Assembly: GCA_933207985.1 (NCBI GenBank)
Contig: OW240917.1
Span: 248,285,189 to 248,349,188 of the forward strand
Length of the DNA stretch: 64,000 bases
Source of the DNA: Pelobates cultripes
Lineage: Eukaryota > Chordata > Amphibia > Anura > Pelobatidae
Reading direction: 5' to 3'
Below the pieces are notes generated by a model, which worked only from the letters and a program-made list of their open reading frames with translations, was not told the origin of the DNA and made no database searches. The translations under genes and the position numbers were made by a program. Positions 35,165 through 46,936 of the stretch are shown here, one piece after another (within the stretch, counting starts at the first letter, position 1; every line of letters starts with the position of its first letter).

Positions 35165-38137
35165 GTAAAGACCCCACAATTTTTGTTTTGCCACTAGTGC
35201 CATTAATTAGAGAAAGGTTAAATTCTGCGACCGCGGACTTCAAGAAAGCTTAGCCAAAACCCACAGCTGTTCAAGATTATTCACTAAAACATAAATTGTG
35301 ACAAAGTTAAAGTAAATTTTAGAACAAAAAAAGCTGAACTTTTGTCCAGGTCAGTTTTGCTTTCATTTCAAATATTTTGGCCTAAAATTTTTATTTTCCT
35401 TTGAAATAAACATTTCACAGTTTAGCAAATAGCCCTGTTAATATGTTTTTCACAAAACCTTTAACCTTTAACAGGTTAGCAGTTTGCCAGGAAATTACAC
35501 CTACAATCAAATAGGCTACAAAACCCTTTTTTCTTTTTTACACATACTAAGTGGAAATATATTCTTTATTTCTTCCTGCTAGTACAATTAAATGTGTAGA
35601 TAAAGATATCGCAGGTATGTACACACAAAACTTATAATTAAAAGAAATATCCCTTTTTATTCCAGAATATAGTGGAGAATTCATGCCGATAGCAGTGCAC
35701 ATTGGTGTCTAAAAGGTGTGTGTTATTTTAAATTGCATACTTTTTCATCAATAAAATACAACGATGTGCACAGAGATTTCATAATTAAACTGGAAATTAT
35801 AGAAAGTTGAGAACTGGCATTGTAAATTTTGAGCTAATATAGGTTTTTGAATGTCCCTTTTAATTCCTTATAAATCAGTCCTGTGGATAATTCCCAGCAT
35901 TCCTCCCCATACACACATCGTCTAGTAAACTAATATAACACTTAAAGAGAAGCTAAGTGCTATGGGCTCAAAAGTAATAACAAAACAGATACCAATGTTT
36001 TGGCTGTTAAAGCCTTGTAGATATATCCATTAAAGGGACACTATAGTCACCTGAACAACTTTAGCTTAAAGAAGCAGTTTTGGTGTATAGAACATGCCCC
36101 TGCAGCTTCACTGCTCAATCCTCTGCCATTTAGGAGTTAAATCCATTTGTTTGTGAACCCTAGTCACACCTCCCTGCATGTGACTTGCACAGCCTTCCAT
36201 AAACACTTCCTGTAAAGAGAGCCCTATTTAGGCTTTCTTTATTGCAAGTTCTGTTTAATTAAGATTTTCTTATCCCCTGCTATGTTAATAGCTTGCTAGA
36301 CCCTGCAAGAGCCTCCTGTATGTGATTAAAGTTCAATTTAGAGATTGAGATACAATTATTTAAGGTAAATTACATCTGTTTGAAAGTGAAACCAGTTTTT
36401 TTTTTCATGCAGGCTCTGTCAATCATAGCCAGGGGAGGTGTGGCTAGGGCTGCATAAACAGAAACAAAGTGATTTAACTCCTAAATGACAGTGAATTGAG
36501 CAGTGAAATTGCAGGGGAATGATCTATACACTAAAACTGCTTTATTTAGCTAAAGTAATTTAGGTGACTATAGTGTTCCTTTAACCGGGAATTAGTCTCG
36601 GTATTGCAACTTTTAATCTAATATATCCTAGTTAGAAGTATTATTCAAGTCTATCTATTTTGGCCTACAAGTTGCAATCCATGGCCTTTTAACAGGGCCA
36701 GAGATCAGTTACATTATTTCACCAGCCTGTGTATGCAGTGATGTCATGATGGAGTGATGTCATGACTTCTAATGCTCTCTTTCTGCCAGTGCCACTGTAA
36801 TAAATCACCACTTTGAAAAAACATTCTGGTGTTCACAATTCTCTTAAAAATTAAACCAGGCCTGGTTCTATAGAAATGCAATTAGTGTTGCACAACAGCT
36901 AATATGACATATGCACTAATATAGTTTGGCACGATAACAGCTTATCAAAGATTGCATAATACTCATCGTTTACAATGTGACTTCAAATAGCTGTCTTACA
37001 ATGCTTGTTAATATAAAAAATATTTATTCTCTGTAATAACCAAGCTTTGTTTCCATAACTGTTAAATAATTAATAACACATTATTAGGAAATAAATATCT
37101 CTATCTATATATGTATACAAGCGCACACACAATACGCCTACGGCTGATGTTATTATTACACTGGTTTTAAAACTATACTGTAAAATAAATAAATTGCATT
37201 GAAGGCACAGCAAATTGTTATGATCTGTTCGTTATAAATAGCTGGCTTTATTTGTTAATAAAGACGTCCCTGATATATAGCATGACTGCCTAGTCCATAA
37301 GCTGATCAGTAATTAGGCTTTCATTAGTTAAACCATGCACTGTAACCTAATACCTCTCTGAAACATGACCTCATTGAGGCTAATTATACACCGCTATATT
37401 GGATCCCATGGCTTCATGAACCATGAAAAGACAAATACTGTACTATATAGAGAGTGAGTACATAGTGACTTTAGTGCTGGCACAGACTGGAGCCTGGCCT
37501 TAGTACAAGTGCAAAATAGAGGGCAACCTTGTCAGTGATACAATCTAGGTAGTGGTGTTCAAACTAGGACAAAATAGGAAGAAAAGATATGGGCAATAGA
37601 TTCCATTTTGAAGCAATATGGGCAGTGTATTTGGCATTTAATCTTGGTGTTAGCTTTAAATTATTTTCACTAACAAAATGTGCGTTTCTCTTTTCTCAGA
37701 TAAAAATTATTACCATATCTGATTTGAGGAAGGAATGGCAGGCTCGCTCTGACGTGCACGCAGAAAAACAGAAGCGCAACCCATTTAGCGAAGATTTCGA
37801 CTACGCACACGCCATGAAAGTCCGTCTCCATAAGGGGGATCGTGGTTATGGCAGACCAGAGGAAGGTAGCAAGACTGAAGAGAGAGGGAGCAGAGCCCAT
37901 CAGCACATCCACAAGGAAATAGAGGAACTGTGCCTCATTATAAAAGAAATGGGGGTGAAAGGTAGAGACGGAAGGATCAGAGTGACATTTGGAAGGCTCT
38001 TCCAGAGATATGTTCGAGTTTCAGATAAATTAGTGGGGATGCTGCTGAGAGCAAGAAAACACGAGCGACTGGAGTTTGAGGGAGAGATGCTATGGCAAGG
38101 AATGCATGACCACATTGTTATCACTCTGCTGGATTAA
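35027..38137 (+). CDS. ABRA/STARS-like protein with C-terminal Costars domain
   Basis: Two coding exons, 35027-35164 and 37700-38137, joined in phase 0 across a 2.5-kb intron (AAG|GTAAAG donor, TTTTCTCAG acceptor), give 191 residues. The start is the first ATG (AAAATGA, A at -3); the frame runs eight codons further up only through a TTG. Residues 1-46 are charged and serine-rich. Residues 47-113 contain ISDLRKEWQ, NPFSEDFDY and LHKGDRGYGRP. Residues 114-191 form a Costars domain with RDGRIRVTFGRLFQRYVRVS, GMLLRARKH and FEGEMLWQGMHDHIVITLLD at the end. Costars is shared by ABRA (STARS, an actin-binding activator of Rho/MRTF-SRF signalling in muscle) and the tiny ABRACL. The intron position and flanking motifs fit ABRA, but the protein is about half the length of human ABRA and lacks most of its N-terminus. 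I read it as an ABRA paralogue whose actin-binding C-terminal half is preserved. It is not human ABRA's locus (chromosome 8). Confidence 0.9.
35278..35434. repeat. TTCACTAAA hairpin repeat in the ABRA-like intron
   Basis: TTATTCACTAAAACATAAAT faces ATTTCACAGTTTAGCAAATA, with AAATTTTAGAACAAA against TTTTGGCCTAAAATTT inside. Confidence 0.7.
36030..36584. mobile_element. TTAA-bounded MITE, complete, in the ABRA-like intron
   Basis: TTAA at 36030-36033 and 36581-36584 enclose a near-perfect terminal inverted repeat of about 33 bp: AGGGACACTATAGTCACCTG at left, complementary to AGGTGACTATAGTGTTCCT at right. Further in, GAAGCAGTTTTGGTGTATAG mirrors CTATACACTAAAACTGCTTT. It is the best-preserved member of the group and has no coding sequence. 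Confidence 0.9.
37700..38137 (+). CDS. ABRA-like coding exon 2
   Basis: Starts IKIITISDLRKEW after the acceptor at 37698-37699 and ends LLD-stop. The frame stays open about 37 codons into the intron on the left, so an intron-reading gene model would wrongly begin at 37589. A possible poly(A) signal is AATAAA at 38946-38951. Confidence 0.92.
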   Translation: MKIITISDLRKEWQARSDVHAEKQKRNPFSEDFDYAHAMKVRLHKGDRGYGRPEEGSKTEERGSRAHQHIHKEIEELCLIIKEMGVKGRDGRIRVTFGRLFQRYVRVSDKLVGMLLRARKHERLEFEGEMLWQGMHDHIVITLLD

Positions 38138-38315
38138 ATGCTTTTGTTCCATATATATATTCTATATGAATCGAAATGACTCTGCGGAAATATTCCTCTG
38201 CGGAAGAACTGTGAAAAGTTATGCATGATGTTTTGTTATACATGCAGTTGTCTCCCCTTGAATGATAAATTACTGTTTAAGCACAGTGTCACACCAAGAC
38301 AATACAGGAGATCAA
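38138..38315. other. ABRA-like 3' UTR
   Basis: Directly follows the stop codon. No poly(A) signal before the MITE that begins at 38316, so the UTR probably continues through it. Confidence 0.4.
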
Positions 38316-38570
38316 TTAAAAGGGACACTCTGGGCACCATGACAGCTTAATTGGAATGAAGTTCTTATGGTGCAAAAAGGCTTGCCTCACAAACAGTTTA
38401 ACCCCAAAGTCTTGAATCCAGTGCCCGTCAGCTCTGCCCAGCCTTTTCCGCTACATTCCAAGGAATGAATCAAGAATTAACAAATGGTTAACCCAGCACC
38501 CGAGGATCTCTTTGCACCATAACAACTTAATTCCTATCAAGTTTTTATGGTGTCCAGTGTGATATTTTAA
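38316..38570. mobile_element. TTAA-bounded MITE, near-complete hairpin
   Basis: TTAA at 38316-38319 and 38567-38570. GGGCACCATGACAGCTTAAT...TTCTTATGGTGCAAA on the left pairs with TTTGCACCATAACAACTTAA...TTTTTATGGTGTCC on the right. It lies in the likely 3' UTR of the ABRA-like gene. Confidence 0.8.
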
Positions 38571-38999
38571 GATCTCTTTTGATCGGATCATAAAGAAAAA
38601 TGTAGTCTACTCACTAATCCAAGAACTGTGAAGACTTGACAAAGGAACTGCAATTTTAATGTCAAAATAATCAAACTGCTAATATTTGTTGCCTGACCAT
38701 CAGCCACAATATCAGTGAACAAAATCTGAAACCTTTTACTGGAAATGCTGTTGGAACGTCTGCTTTTACAATGGATTAAAGTGGGGGGAAAAGCAGCTTG
38801 TAATATAAAAACTGCAGAGTGTTTTATCAAAATTCCATGGGCATGTTCAAAGTAACTAATTTTGTTTTTATAAAAGAAGCTTCATTATATATATTTTTTT
38901 ACGATGTCTTTATATTTAGCCAACTGAAGAAAGATCAAAGTAACAAATAAAAAGCACACAGTAAATTCAAATATTACATATCAATAAATATGTTTACAT
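38571..38999. other. Probable end of the ABRA-like 3' UTR and flank
   Basis: Holds AATAAA at 38946-38951; otherwise nothing recognised. Confidence 0.35.
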
Positions 39000-39363
39000 C
39001 GCAGCTCGAAATCTGCCCACGGTGGCTGTCTGCCAGCCACTAGAGGGCTTCCTGTATCAAAACAGACCTTTGATCACGCTCTGCATGAGCACCTCCAGCG
39101 TCAGATTTTTCCCAATATGAAAGCATTAATTAATGCTTTTCTATGGGGAAATCCAAATGTGAGCATGGCCATTGGCGCGCATGCGCATTAGGTCTCACCC
39201 ACTGGCTGATGTAGGCAGGGGAGGAGCGTGGGTGGAGTCTGACCCAGCACCGAGGGACATCGGGTAAGTGACTGAAGGGGTTTTAGTGAGGGAAGGGGGC
39301 ACTTTAGGGAAATATAATGCCAGGGAAACAGCTTTGTTTTCCTGGCACTATGGAATCCCTTTC
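39000..39363. mobile_element. TTAA-type element, partial
   Basis: Internal blocks match 3291-3769 (GCCAGCCACTAGAGGGCTTC, GCGCATGCGCATTAGG, CTTTGTTTTCCTGGCACTAT), but the left terminus is missing and the right end (GGAATCCCTTTCA) has lost its TTAA. Confidence 0.65.
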
Positions 39364-40588
39364 AGCAAAAGGCAGTTCCCCTTCTCTCAAACCAACCAAG
39401 AGAAAGAGAAAAAAATAAAAATCTAATTTTAATATAATTTTGAAAAGGAAAAAAAGATAAAATAAATAGTGTTAATAATATAACAATCTACTAAAGTAGC
39501 ACATATTTGTCAAGTAAACACAAAACCATACAAATAGAATCCGGCTGGTTCTGTTCCTATCAGCAGTAGGGATTAGGGACTCCAATGCTTAACCATGGCC
39601 ACGATTTCAAATTTTTTGACAAACTTTTAAATGATTTAATATTTTGGGATAAACCTTTAAAATGATTTAACATACCGGTATTCCCCAAACATTTTTTCAT
39701 TTTTGTTAAAATAAATAAATAAATGTTAATACATATTTGTAGATATATAAGAATTTTAAAAGTTTATCCAAAAATACTAAATCATTTGAACAGCTTATTA
39801 AACAAATATTTCATAGAAGCCCACGGAAGCTAAGTACAACATGAGCTGCTCTTGTTAAGATTAGTATTGGCATGTGAAACAGTATAAGAGAATTTCATTC
39901 ATGTGAATCCTTTAACTGAACGCATACCAACCGGTGGATTAGGTCACAACATTGGCAGACAGCGTCTAATTCAATCACTAATGTAATAACGCCTTTAGTA
40001 TTCTTAGTGTTTTACACACAAGCACAGTTTCCAGTTTATCGCACTGTAGTGTATTTGTTGCATGCGCGGTATGAGCCTCTTATTTATTTATTTAAGTCAG
40101 TATAAATGTACTTATAGTGTGACTGAATATTAATGTACACATCCAAAAAACTGTCCACGATTCACTGTGACAAGCAACCCAGGAATAAAAGTAAAAAATC
40201 TTTCATTTTCAAATTCTTCTTCAATTATGGTTTAAAGCAAACAATATATTCATAGTTACATAGTAACTCAGCAGTATAATCGCTATAGTGAGAGTTCAGG
40301 GTATTCACGTTGGTGTCTATCTGGGTTACTCACTAAGTGGGAATTTAGAGTGAATTTCAAATTCTCTAAGGCGGCTATCCTTAAAGTTCAGCTATTCTAA
40401 CCTTAAATAACCCTGTATGTCTGTGTTGACATCATTGTGTTGACATCATCGTGGATTAATTATAATCTGCAGTGCTAGAAGAAGACACTGGTCTTTAGGT
40501 AGCAACTTCAGTTTAGCAGCTGTAGGGTAGATAGTCGTGGGTCTTGATACGACCATGCTGGTGGACAGGACTCAGCAGCTGATGGCTA
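39364..40588. other. Intergenic, AT-rich
   Basis: Long A/T-rich stretches. A partial TTCACTAAA-type repeat lies near 40326-40400. No gene. Confidence 0.4.
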
Positions 40589-41292
40589 CCAAGCAATGTT
40601 TGCTGAAAATGATTGATCTTTCTGTGCGAAGGATTCAGATATTGTATAAACAGCAGGCAAGGGCAAGCGATTGGCAGAGGAAAAGGGTATTACAATGCAT
40701 ATTGTTATACAAAGGACCAGACTGATAAATGTATGTCTGTGCACACTGTATAGATCACCATGGCATGGTATAAAATTAATGGGCTTTTCCAAGCATCATA
40801 ACCACTACAGCCTGGGATCAGGAGGGTTGCATAGTGCATTTCTCATTTTATATATATATATATTTATTTTACAGTTATTAGTTTTATTGCCCACCACACC
40901 ACTAATATTAGGGTGAGAGGAGGAGAGGAGTAGATAGGATTATTTATTTTTAATGGAGTGTGGCTATGGGAATGGGGACAACTAGCCCCCTGGGGGGGAG
41001 GGAATCCAACAATTTAGGGGGTTGATATTTGCATGTCCATCCCCCATTTGGTTATTTATTTAGAGCCAACCACTTATCTATGAATGGGGAGATATTAGAC
41101 CCTCCCCAATGAATATTACTACTAGGGGCCCTACCTGCTGCCCATGGGTGGGGGCTGGGAGGAATTAAGTTTCCCTGCTGAATATTACTATTAGGACCAG
41201 CACCCACCACCAATAGGTGGGCAAAGGGAGGACTTTAGGAACTTCATAAATATTACTATTACCAGCTGCAAATGGGAGGCAGGACACTACTC
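40589..41292. repeat. Duplicated block, copy A
   Basis: 704 bp, from AAGCAATGTTTGCTGAAAAT to GGAGGCAGGACACTACTC, repeated in the same orientation at 42217-42944 with scattered mismatches and indels (for example a shorter TA run at 40849-40862). The right half carries degenerate iterations of a GGGTGGG...AATATTACTA motif that go on past 41292. Unlike copy B it sits in ordinary flanking sequence, so it may be the source. Confidence 0.9.
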
Positions 41293-41536
41293 TTATATAA
41301 TAATAGCTCCCACCTGCTAGCCATAGGTTGGGCAAGGGGCTGTACAGTAATCTATTACTTTTTTAATGTCCTCCACCTGCCCCACCTCCTCATTTCACAG
41401 GCCCCATCCAAATGACTGCACGGTTGCAAGTTTTAAATGTGTTGCATATATGATATAAGGAACATTTTACACATCCCTTTAGTAAGATTGACCCCCATAT
41501 GGGTTTTTTATGTTAGTTTTGATTTTTCCCCCCCCA
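41293..41536. other. Tail of the copy A region
   Basis: Further degenerate copies of the motif (CCCACCTGCTAGCCATAGG), then unique sequence up to the CR1 3' end. Confidence 0.4.
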
Positions 41537-42216
41537 TATAGAAACATAGAATGTGACGGCAGATAAGAACCATTCGGCCCATCTAGTCTGCCCAATTTTC
41601 TAAATACTTTCATTAGTCCCTGGCCTTATCTTATAGTTAGGATAGCCTTATGCCTATCCCACGCATGCTTAAATTCCTTTACTGTGTTAACCTCTACCAC
41701 TTCAGCTGGAAGGCTATTCCATACATCCACTACCCTCTCAGTAAAGTAATACTTCCTGATATTATTTTTAAACCTTTGTCCCTCTAATTTAAGACTATGT
41801 CCTCTTGTTGTGGTAGTTTTTCTTCTTTTAAATATAGTCTCCTCCTTTACTGTGTTGATTCCCTTTATATATTTAAATGTTTCTATCATATCCCCCCTGT
41901 CTCGTCTTTCCTCCAAGCTATACATGTTAAGATCCTTTAACCTTTCCTGGTAAGTTTTATCCCGCAATCCATGAACCAGTTTAGTAGCCCTTCTCTGAAC
42001 TCTCTCTAAAGTATCAATATCCTTCTGAAGATCCGGTCTCCAGTACTGTGTACAATACTCCAAGTGAGGTCTCACCAGTGTTCTGTACAATGGCATGAGC
42101 ACTTCCCTCTTTCTACTGCTAATACCTCTCCCTATACAACCAAGCATTCTGCTAGCATTTCCTGCTGCTCTATTACATTGTCTGCCTACCTTTAAGTCAT
42201 CAGAAATAATCACCCC
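41537..42216 (-). pseudogene. CR1-like copy 2, ORF2 C-terminus and 3' end
   Basis: On the minus strand it matches the last 0.7 kb of the element at 30757-34060 almost base for base, including the terminal CATTCTATGTTTCTAT and the coding part from GVIISDDLKVGRQCNRAAGN to the stop at 41626-41628 (HKAILTIR). The reading frame is open through this piece. It ends abruptly at 42216, where unrelated duplicated sequence intrudes, and it resumes at 42946. Confidence 0.93.
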
Positions 42217-42944
42217 AAGCAATGTTTGCTGAAAACATCTTTCTATGCGAAGGATTCTGATATTGTTTAAACAGCAGGCAAGGGCAAGCGATTGGCAGAG
42301 GAAAAGGGTATTACAATGCATATTGTTATACAAAGGAGCAGACTAATAAATGTATGTCTGTGCACACTGTATAGATCACCATGGCATGGCATAAAATTAA
42401 TGGGCTTTTCCAAGCATCATAACCACTACAGCCTGGGATCAGGAGGGTTGCATAGTGCATTTCTCATTGTATATATATATATATATATATTTATTTTGCA
42501 GTTATTAGTTTTAATGCCCACCACATCACTAATATTAGGGTGAGAGGAGTAGATACGATTATTTATTTTTAATGTGGGTAAGGGACATATTTAATTTGAG
42601 TGTGGGTAAGGGAATTGGGACAACTAGCCCCCCGGGGGGGGGGAGGGAATCCAACAATTTAGGGGGTTGATATTTGCATGTCCATCCCCCATTTGGTTAT
42701 TTATTTAGAGCCAACCACTTATCTATGAATGGGGAGATATTACCCTCCCCAATGAATATTACTACTAGGGGCCATACCTGCTGCCCATGGGTGGGGGCTG
42801 GGGGGAATTAAGTTTCCCTGCTGAATATTACTGTTAGGACCAGCACCCACCACCAATAGGTGGGCAAAGGGAGGACTTTAGGAACTTCATAAATATTACT
42901 ATCAGGGTCCACACCAGCTGCAAATAGGAGGCAGGACACTACTC
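42217..42944. repeat. Duplicated block, copy B, inserted inside CR1 copy 2
   Basis: 728 bp matching 40589-41292 in direct orientation, wedged between ATCACCCC (CR1, left) and CCCTTTCCTC (CR1, right), which are nearly adjacent in the intact CR1 copy. There is no target-site duplication and no terminal inverted repeat; only CC is shared at the left join. It has a TA run of about 22 bp at 42470-42491. Confidence 0.9.
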
Positions 42945-42945
42945 A

Positions 42946-42995
42946 GATTTCCCTTTCCTCAGATGTTGAGGTTAGGACTCTATCAAATATTCTGT
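42946..42995 (-). pseudogene. CR1-like copy 2, 5' continuation
   Basis: GTTGAGGTTAGGACTCTATC and AAATATTCTGTA match the complement of 33330-33370 of the longer CR1 copy, the segment that directly precedes the part at 41537-42216. Similarity stops at 42995, the 5' truncation point. Confidence 0.9.
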
Positions 42996-44620
42996 ATATA
43001 TTTCTGTTTTGAAGTACTCAGTCTGGATTTCAGCCATCCAGAGGTGTTCGGTTTGGGGCCTGATTTTCAAAATCCAAGCATTGTTCACGCTATTTAACAA
43101 TGGTCCCATTCACTACAGAATAACCCTATAGGTCTATCACTGGCTTGTACAAGTCTAGTAAATTGACTTCCAGATAAAAGTGGATTGAACAGGCCCCCAG
43201 TGGCTTAAGTTGGTAATTGCAACTGAAACACATGATCGCAGAGTTCATCTGTCATCAGTATGAGCCTTTCTTGTTACATGAAATAAGGTGTGTTATACAT
43301 GAATTAAAATATACACATACACTAGTGCTTGCTATTGCATGGTTACTGTGTCATAAAAATGCAGAATAGCCAATGTATTTGACAGGAAGAAATCAAGGTA
43401 CAGTTAAGGTCTTAGGAACTTCTACTGCACTATTAATAAGTACATCCTCTCTGAATAGAATGTCGATTAAAAGCTGATTTCGAACTCTCAGAACAGGGTT
43501 CCATCCTCTACCTGTTATATTATATTATACAGTACTTCGTAACAGCTCCATCTAGTGGAGATCTTGAATGCCGCAGTCAATTAAGCATTTAGGTCACACC
43601 GGAGGGATTGTGCAATATTTGTGTTATTGCCCTTTTTTTTCAAGAGACTGAAAACCATAAATCATTTACTTGCTGGGAGAACATTTCATTACTCTCTGGT
43701 CCTATAAATGTCTCACAGCGTAGTTGGCATTTGCTATGTTTCTTTAAACAGCGCATCTTGCACTGCAGAACAGGGAGTGTTTTCATCAGGGCCCTAGGCA
43801 AAGTATTAATTGTGTGTGGGAAGGAAGCAGTGATAAGGTGGGTTCAATACACCTATCTCTAGTTCAGAATAGGACATAGATCAGCTGCGAGCAGCCATTT
43901 TTATTTAATTTTTTCCAGAAAACAGCAGGGGATCTTTATATTTCCAAAACTCAGAATTAATTAATTGTGACTAGCAACGGCCACGCCTGTAATGAGTGTA
44001 TCTTAAAAACACGTACCTACTTGTTTTTGTTACTGGATCTTAGTTCAGTCAGATCAGTACACTTAGGAAAGCTCAGACCATGCCAATTCATGCACAATAA
44101 CATCACTGTCTAAAGGTAATATTTTGTTTGTTTTTTAATTAATAATGGTAAACACAAAATAAAAGATAGAATATATCAGATTAAATACTTCTGCTTATAA
44201 TGTCTATTCATTAATAATTCTGCCACTCCAGTAAGTAAAACAAAGTCATTTATTAATTTAAGGCAGGACCAGGATACGTCCGTCCTTTATATTTAAGTAA
44301 CAACATAGAATTGTGCACCAGGAAATAGAAGCCATTCATAGTGAAGCTGTGGAAAAAGTCTGCCTTAAAATGTATATTCTGATGTTTGACATTGTGCCAC
44401 GTAATAGTTCTAAGTAGCACGTGAACTAACTCTAAGCTAATAGCGCAACGGATGATCATCATGCTCTGTGATTCCTTATCGGGTAACAATATACCTGGCA
44501 TGTTTATTCTATTATTTTTCAGTTTAGGCTTATTTCAATATATATAGAGAGTATAACGCATCAGTGTGCAGTTTATATATTTATATATTTTACAATATTG
44601 CCCCTATAGTGGTGATAGTA
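42996..44620. other. Intergenic, nothing recognised
   Basis: No exon, RNA gene or clear transposon end. Confidence 0.4.
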
Positions 44621-44702
44621 TTTAACCCTTTAAGGACCAAACTTCTGGAATAAAAAGGAATCATGACATGTCACACATGTCATGTGTCCTTAAGGGGTTA
44701 AA
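44621..44702. repeat. TTAACCCCTTAAGG palindromic element
   Basis: TTAACCCTTTAAGGACC at left, TCCTTAAGGGGTTAA at right, with ATCATGACATGTCACACATG in the core. Plus-orientation member of a four-copy family. Confidence 0.9.
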
Positions 44703-46288
44703 CACACTATGTCGGAGTTTTGTAATGAGGTGGTAGCAGTGTATTTTCTATATAGACTCTAGAATGTTTAGTTTTGTTTATTTTTGGTTTGTTACATTCT
44801 CATTCAAGAATAACAAAACTCGAGTCCTAAACTGCAAACAATGGACACCATGGTTTATTTTTAAATATGATGGAGGATTATATATATATGGGGATTTGAT
44901 TGAATCCAACATTTTAAATGGATAGCAGCTTTAATGCCTGGTGGATGTTTATATTAAAATAAAAATTCAACACCTACCTTGATGGTAAAAAAAAACCCTG
45001 GGATGCCTACGTGGTATATTAATAGCCTTCCAGAGAAACCTTCACGGAAAAACAATGACAGAGAGAGTATTGGTGCATAAACCAATGGAGTGCCACCCTT
45101 TGCTGGGTGGCATGTCAGACAGCCTGAAACTGGAAAAAGGCCAAGAAGAAGGCTGGCACTACATCTGCTTTATATAATTCCTTTGGCAACATATATAAAA
45201 TGAAATATGCATTGAAAACTAAAATAATGGTATAGGTATTACTAGCCTAATCCCCCTAAGTATTCATGGATTTATCCTTGCAATAGGGCATTATTGTTCT
45301 CAGCATTTCCTTTTATAATCTATTCTAAAAGGTAAGTCGGTTATTATGTCCTGTCGTAATGCCTAAATATGCAGATGCGTATTGGTCATATGTTCATGTC
45401 CAGTAGTAAAGTGGGCTCTTTAGCAGTTTTCTTTTAAATATCACACAATGTCCCACTGTAAAGTGTCAATACCTCAAAGGCAAGGGAAATGTAGCCAGAC
45501 ACTTTGTCTCAACATAATGCCTTATATAACGGCATCCAAGGGAATCTGAACACTTTGGGTGATTAAGTAAAGCACTGCTCACCATTGTGGAGCTACAAGG
45601 TTTAAAATCATTTTGCCTGTACAAAATAAACAATAAAGAGAAGGGAACGCAATTATTTATATGCTAAGGTATTTCTGCTTGCAATATGCTGGAATGTCAA
45701 AAATCCTCACGATGGCAGCCCCGTGGCAAATAATAAACATGAATATTTGAAATCATAAATTAATAGCCTGAGGACAAAATGTTGTTTATTTGGAATGAGC
45801 ACCAATGATAATGTCACAAAACTGTGTGAGATCGAATGCTGAATGACAAGAAAATTGTTAACACTGGTCGTTAACTTTAAGTGGTTTGTTCAAGAATTGT
45901 AGCCACACTGCCATGTTTAGGCCAAGTAACGAAAATCTACAGTTTAGCTATTCTGTACACTTAGGACTAAATATGATTTACATTTTCTGGTGAGTACAAC
46001 ACTACACACTGTTCAGAGAATAAACACCTAAATTGTTTTTGAGAAAATAAAAATTACACTGTGTATACACAGCTGGGGGGTCTAGGCTATTATTTAATTT
46101 TTTTTAGTTGAATCAAGGACTTTAAAAAAAAAAAAAAAATCCAAATGCAAAAGGCAAAGATTTGAAAGGCTTTTTTAAAAATGTATTTCTGTTTATCCGA
46201 GTGCTGTAGAACAGAGTGTACAGCTGTACGTTCGCATGTTCCACTGCATTGAATAGATCGCTGTAGAGACGGACTCATGTCATTGAGT
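44703..46288. other. Intergenic, nothing recognised
   Basis: AT-rich, with an A-run at 46123-46139. No gene. Confidence 0.4.
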
Positions 46289-46547
46289 GCGGACTCATCA
46301 TTGAGTATACTTTGACCCTGTACCTCACAGTCAGCAGACACATTCCAGCCAATCAGCAGCAGACCCTTCCTCTCAGACCCTCCCACCTCCTGGACAGTTC
46401 ACTAAGAATGCAGCTTCACAATGAATGTAAAATGGATGCTGTCCAGGAGGTGGCAGGGTCTGGGAGGGAGGGTCTGCTGCTGATTGGCTGGAGTGTGTCT
46501 GCTGACTGTGAGGTACAGGGTCAAAGTTTACTCAATGATGAGTCCGC
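46289..46547. repeat. Long near-perfect palindrome, arms about 110 bp
   Basis: GCGGACTCATCATTGAGTAT...CACCTCCTGGACAG on the left is mirrored by CTGTCCAGGAGGTGG...ACTCAATGATGAGTCCGC on the right, around a 36-bp centre. Both strands therefore encode the same peptide blocks (GLLLIGW, VSADCEVQGQS), which explains the paired open frames here. Confidence 0.92.
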
Positions 46548-46936
46548 GGCGAACCGTTCGGGACATCACTACTAGTGAACAGTTAGGGGGTTACTGTGTT
46601 AGTGTAGAATTGTTTAACAAACACTCGTACATACTGATAATCCATACCTCCCAAGTGTCCCTGTTTAAGAGGTACAGTCCCTATCTTATGGCCAAATGCG
46701 TATGTCCCTGTTTTCCATCCTAGAGCCCCTCTTTTGCATGAATTTATACCAGAGCTCAACAGCAATAATACTCACAGTAATATGTCTAAAAACTACAATA
46801 AATGTGCTTAGAAATCAGTCTGTGTTGCATCTAGACAGACTGAAATACAGAAAACAAAATACATTCATGTCAATTAAGGGTCAGAAAAACCTGGATATTG
46901 ATAAATACTAAGATAAATGTTTGGATTTTACAGTCC
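46548..46936. other. Intergenic, repeat-like
   Basis: CCTCCCAAGTGTCCCTGTTT and neighbouring sequence look repeat-derived. No gene. Confidence 0.3.

Noticed and set aside
37589..37699. ABRA-like exon 2 starting at the upstream ATG
   Set aside because: A clear polypyrimidine tract and CAG acceptor at 37698-37699 join in frame to exon 1, and the residues before it do not match the family.
41626..42333. A 235-residue protein spanning the CR1 fragment
   Set aside because: Its first 40 or so residues come from the inserted duplicate block read backwards; only the remainder is CR1 ORF2.
46090..46575. Two similar peptides on opposite strands, possible gene pair
   Set aside because: Explained by the palindrome at 46289-46547.
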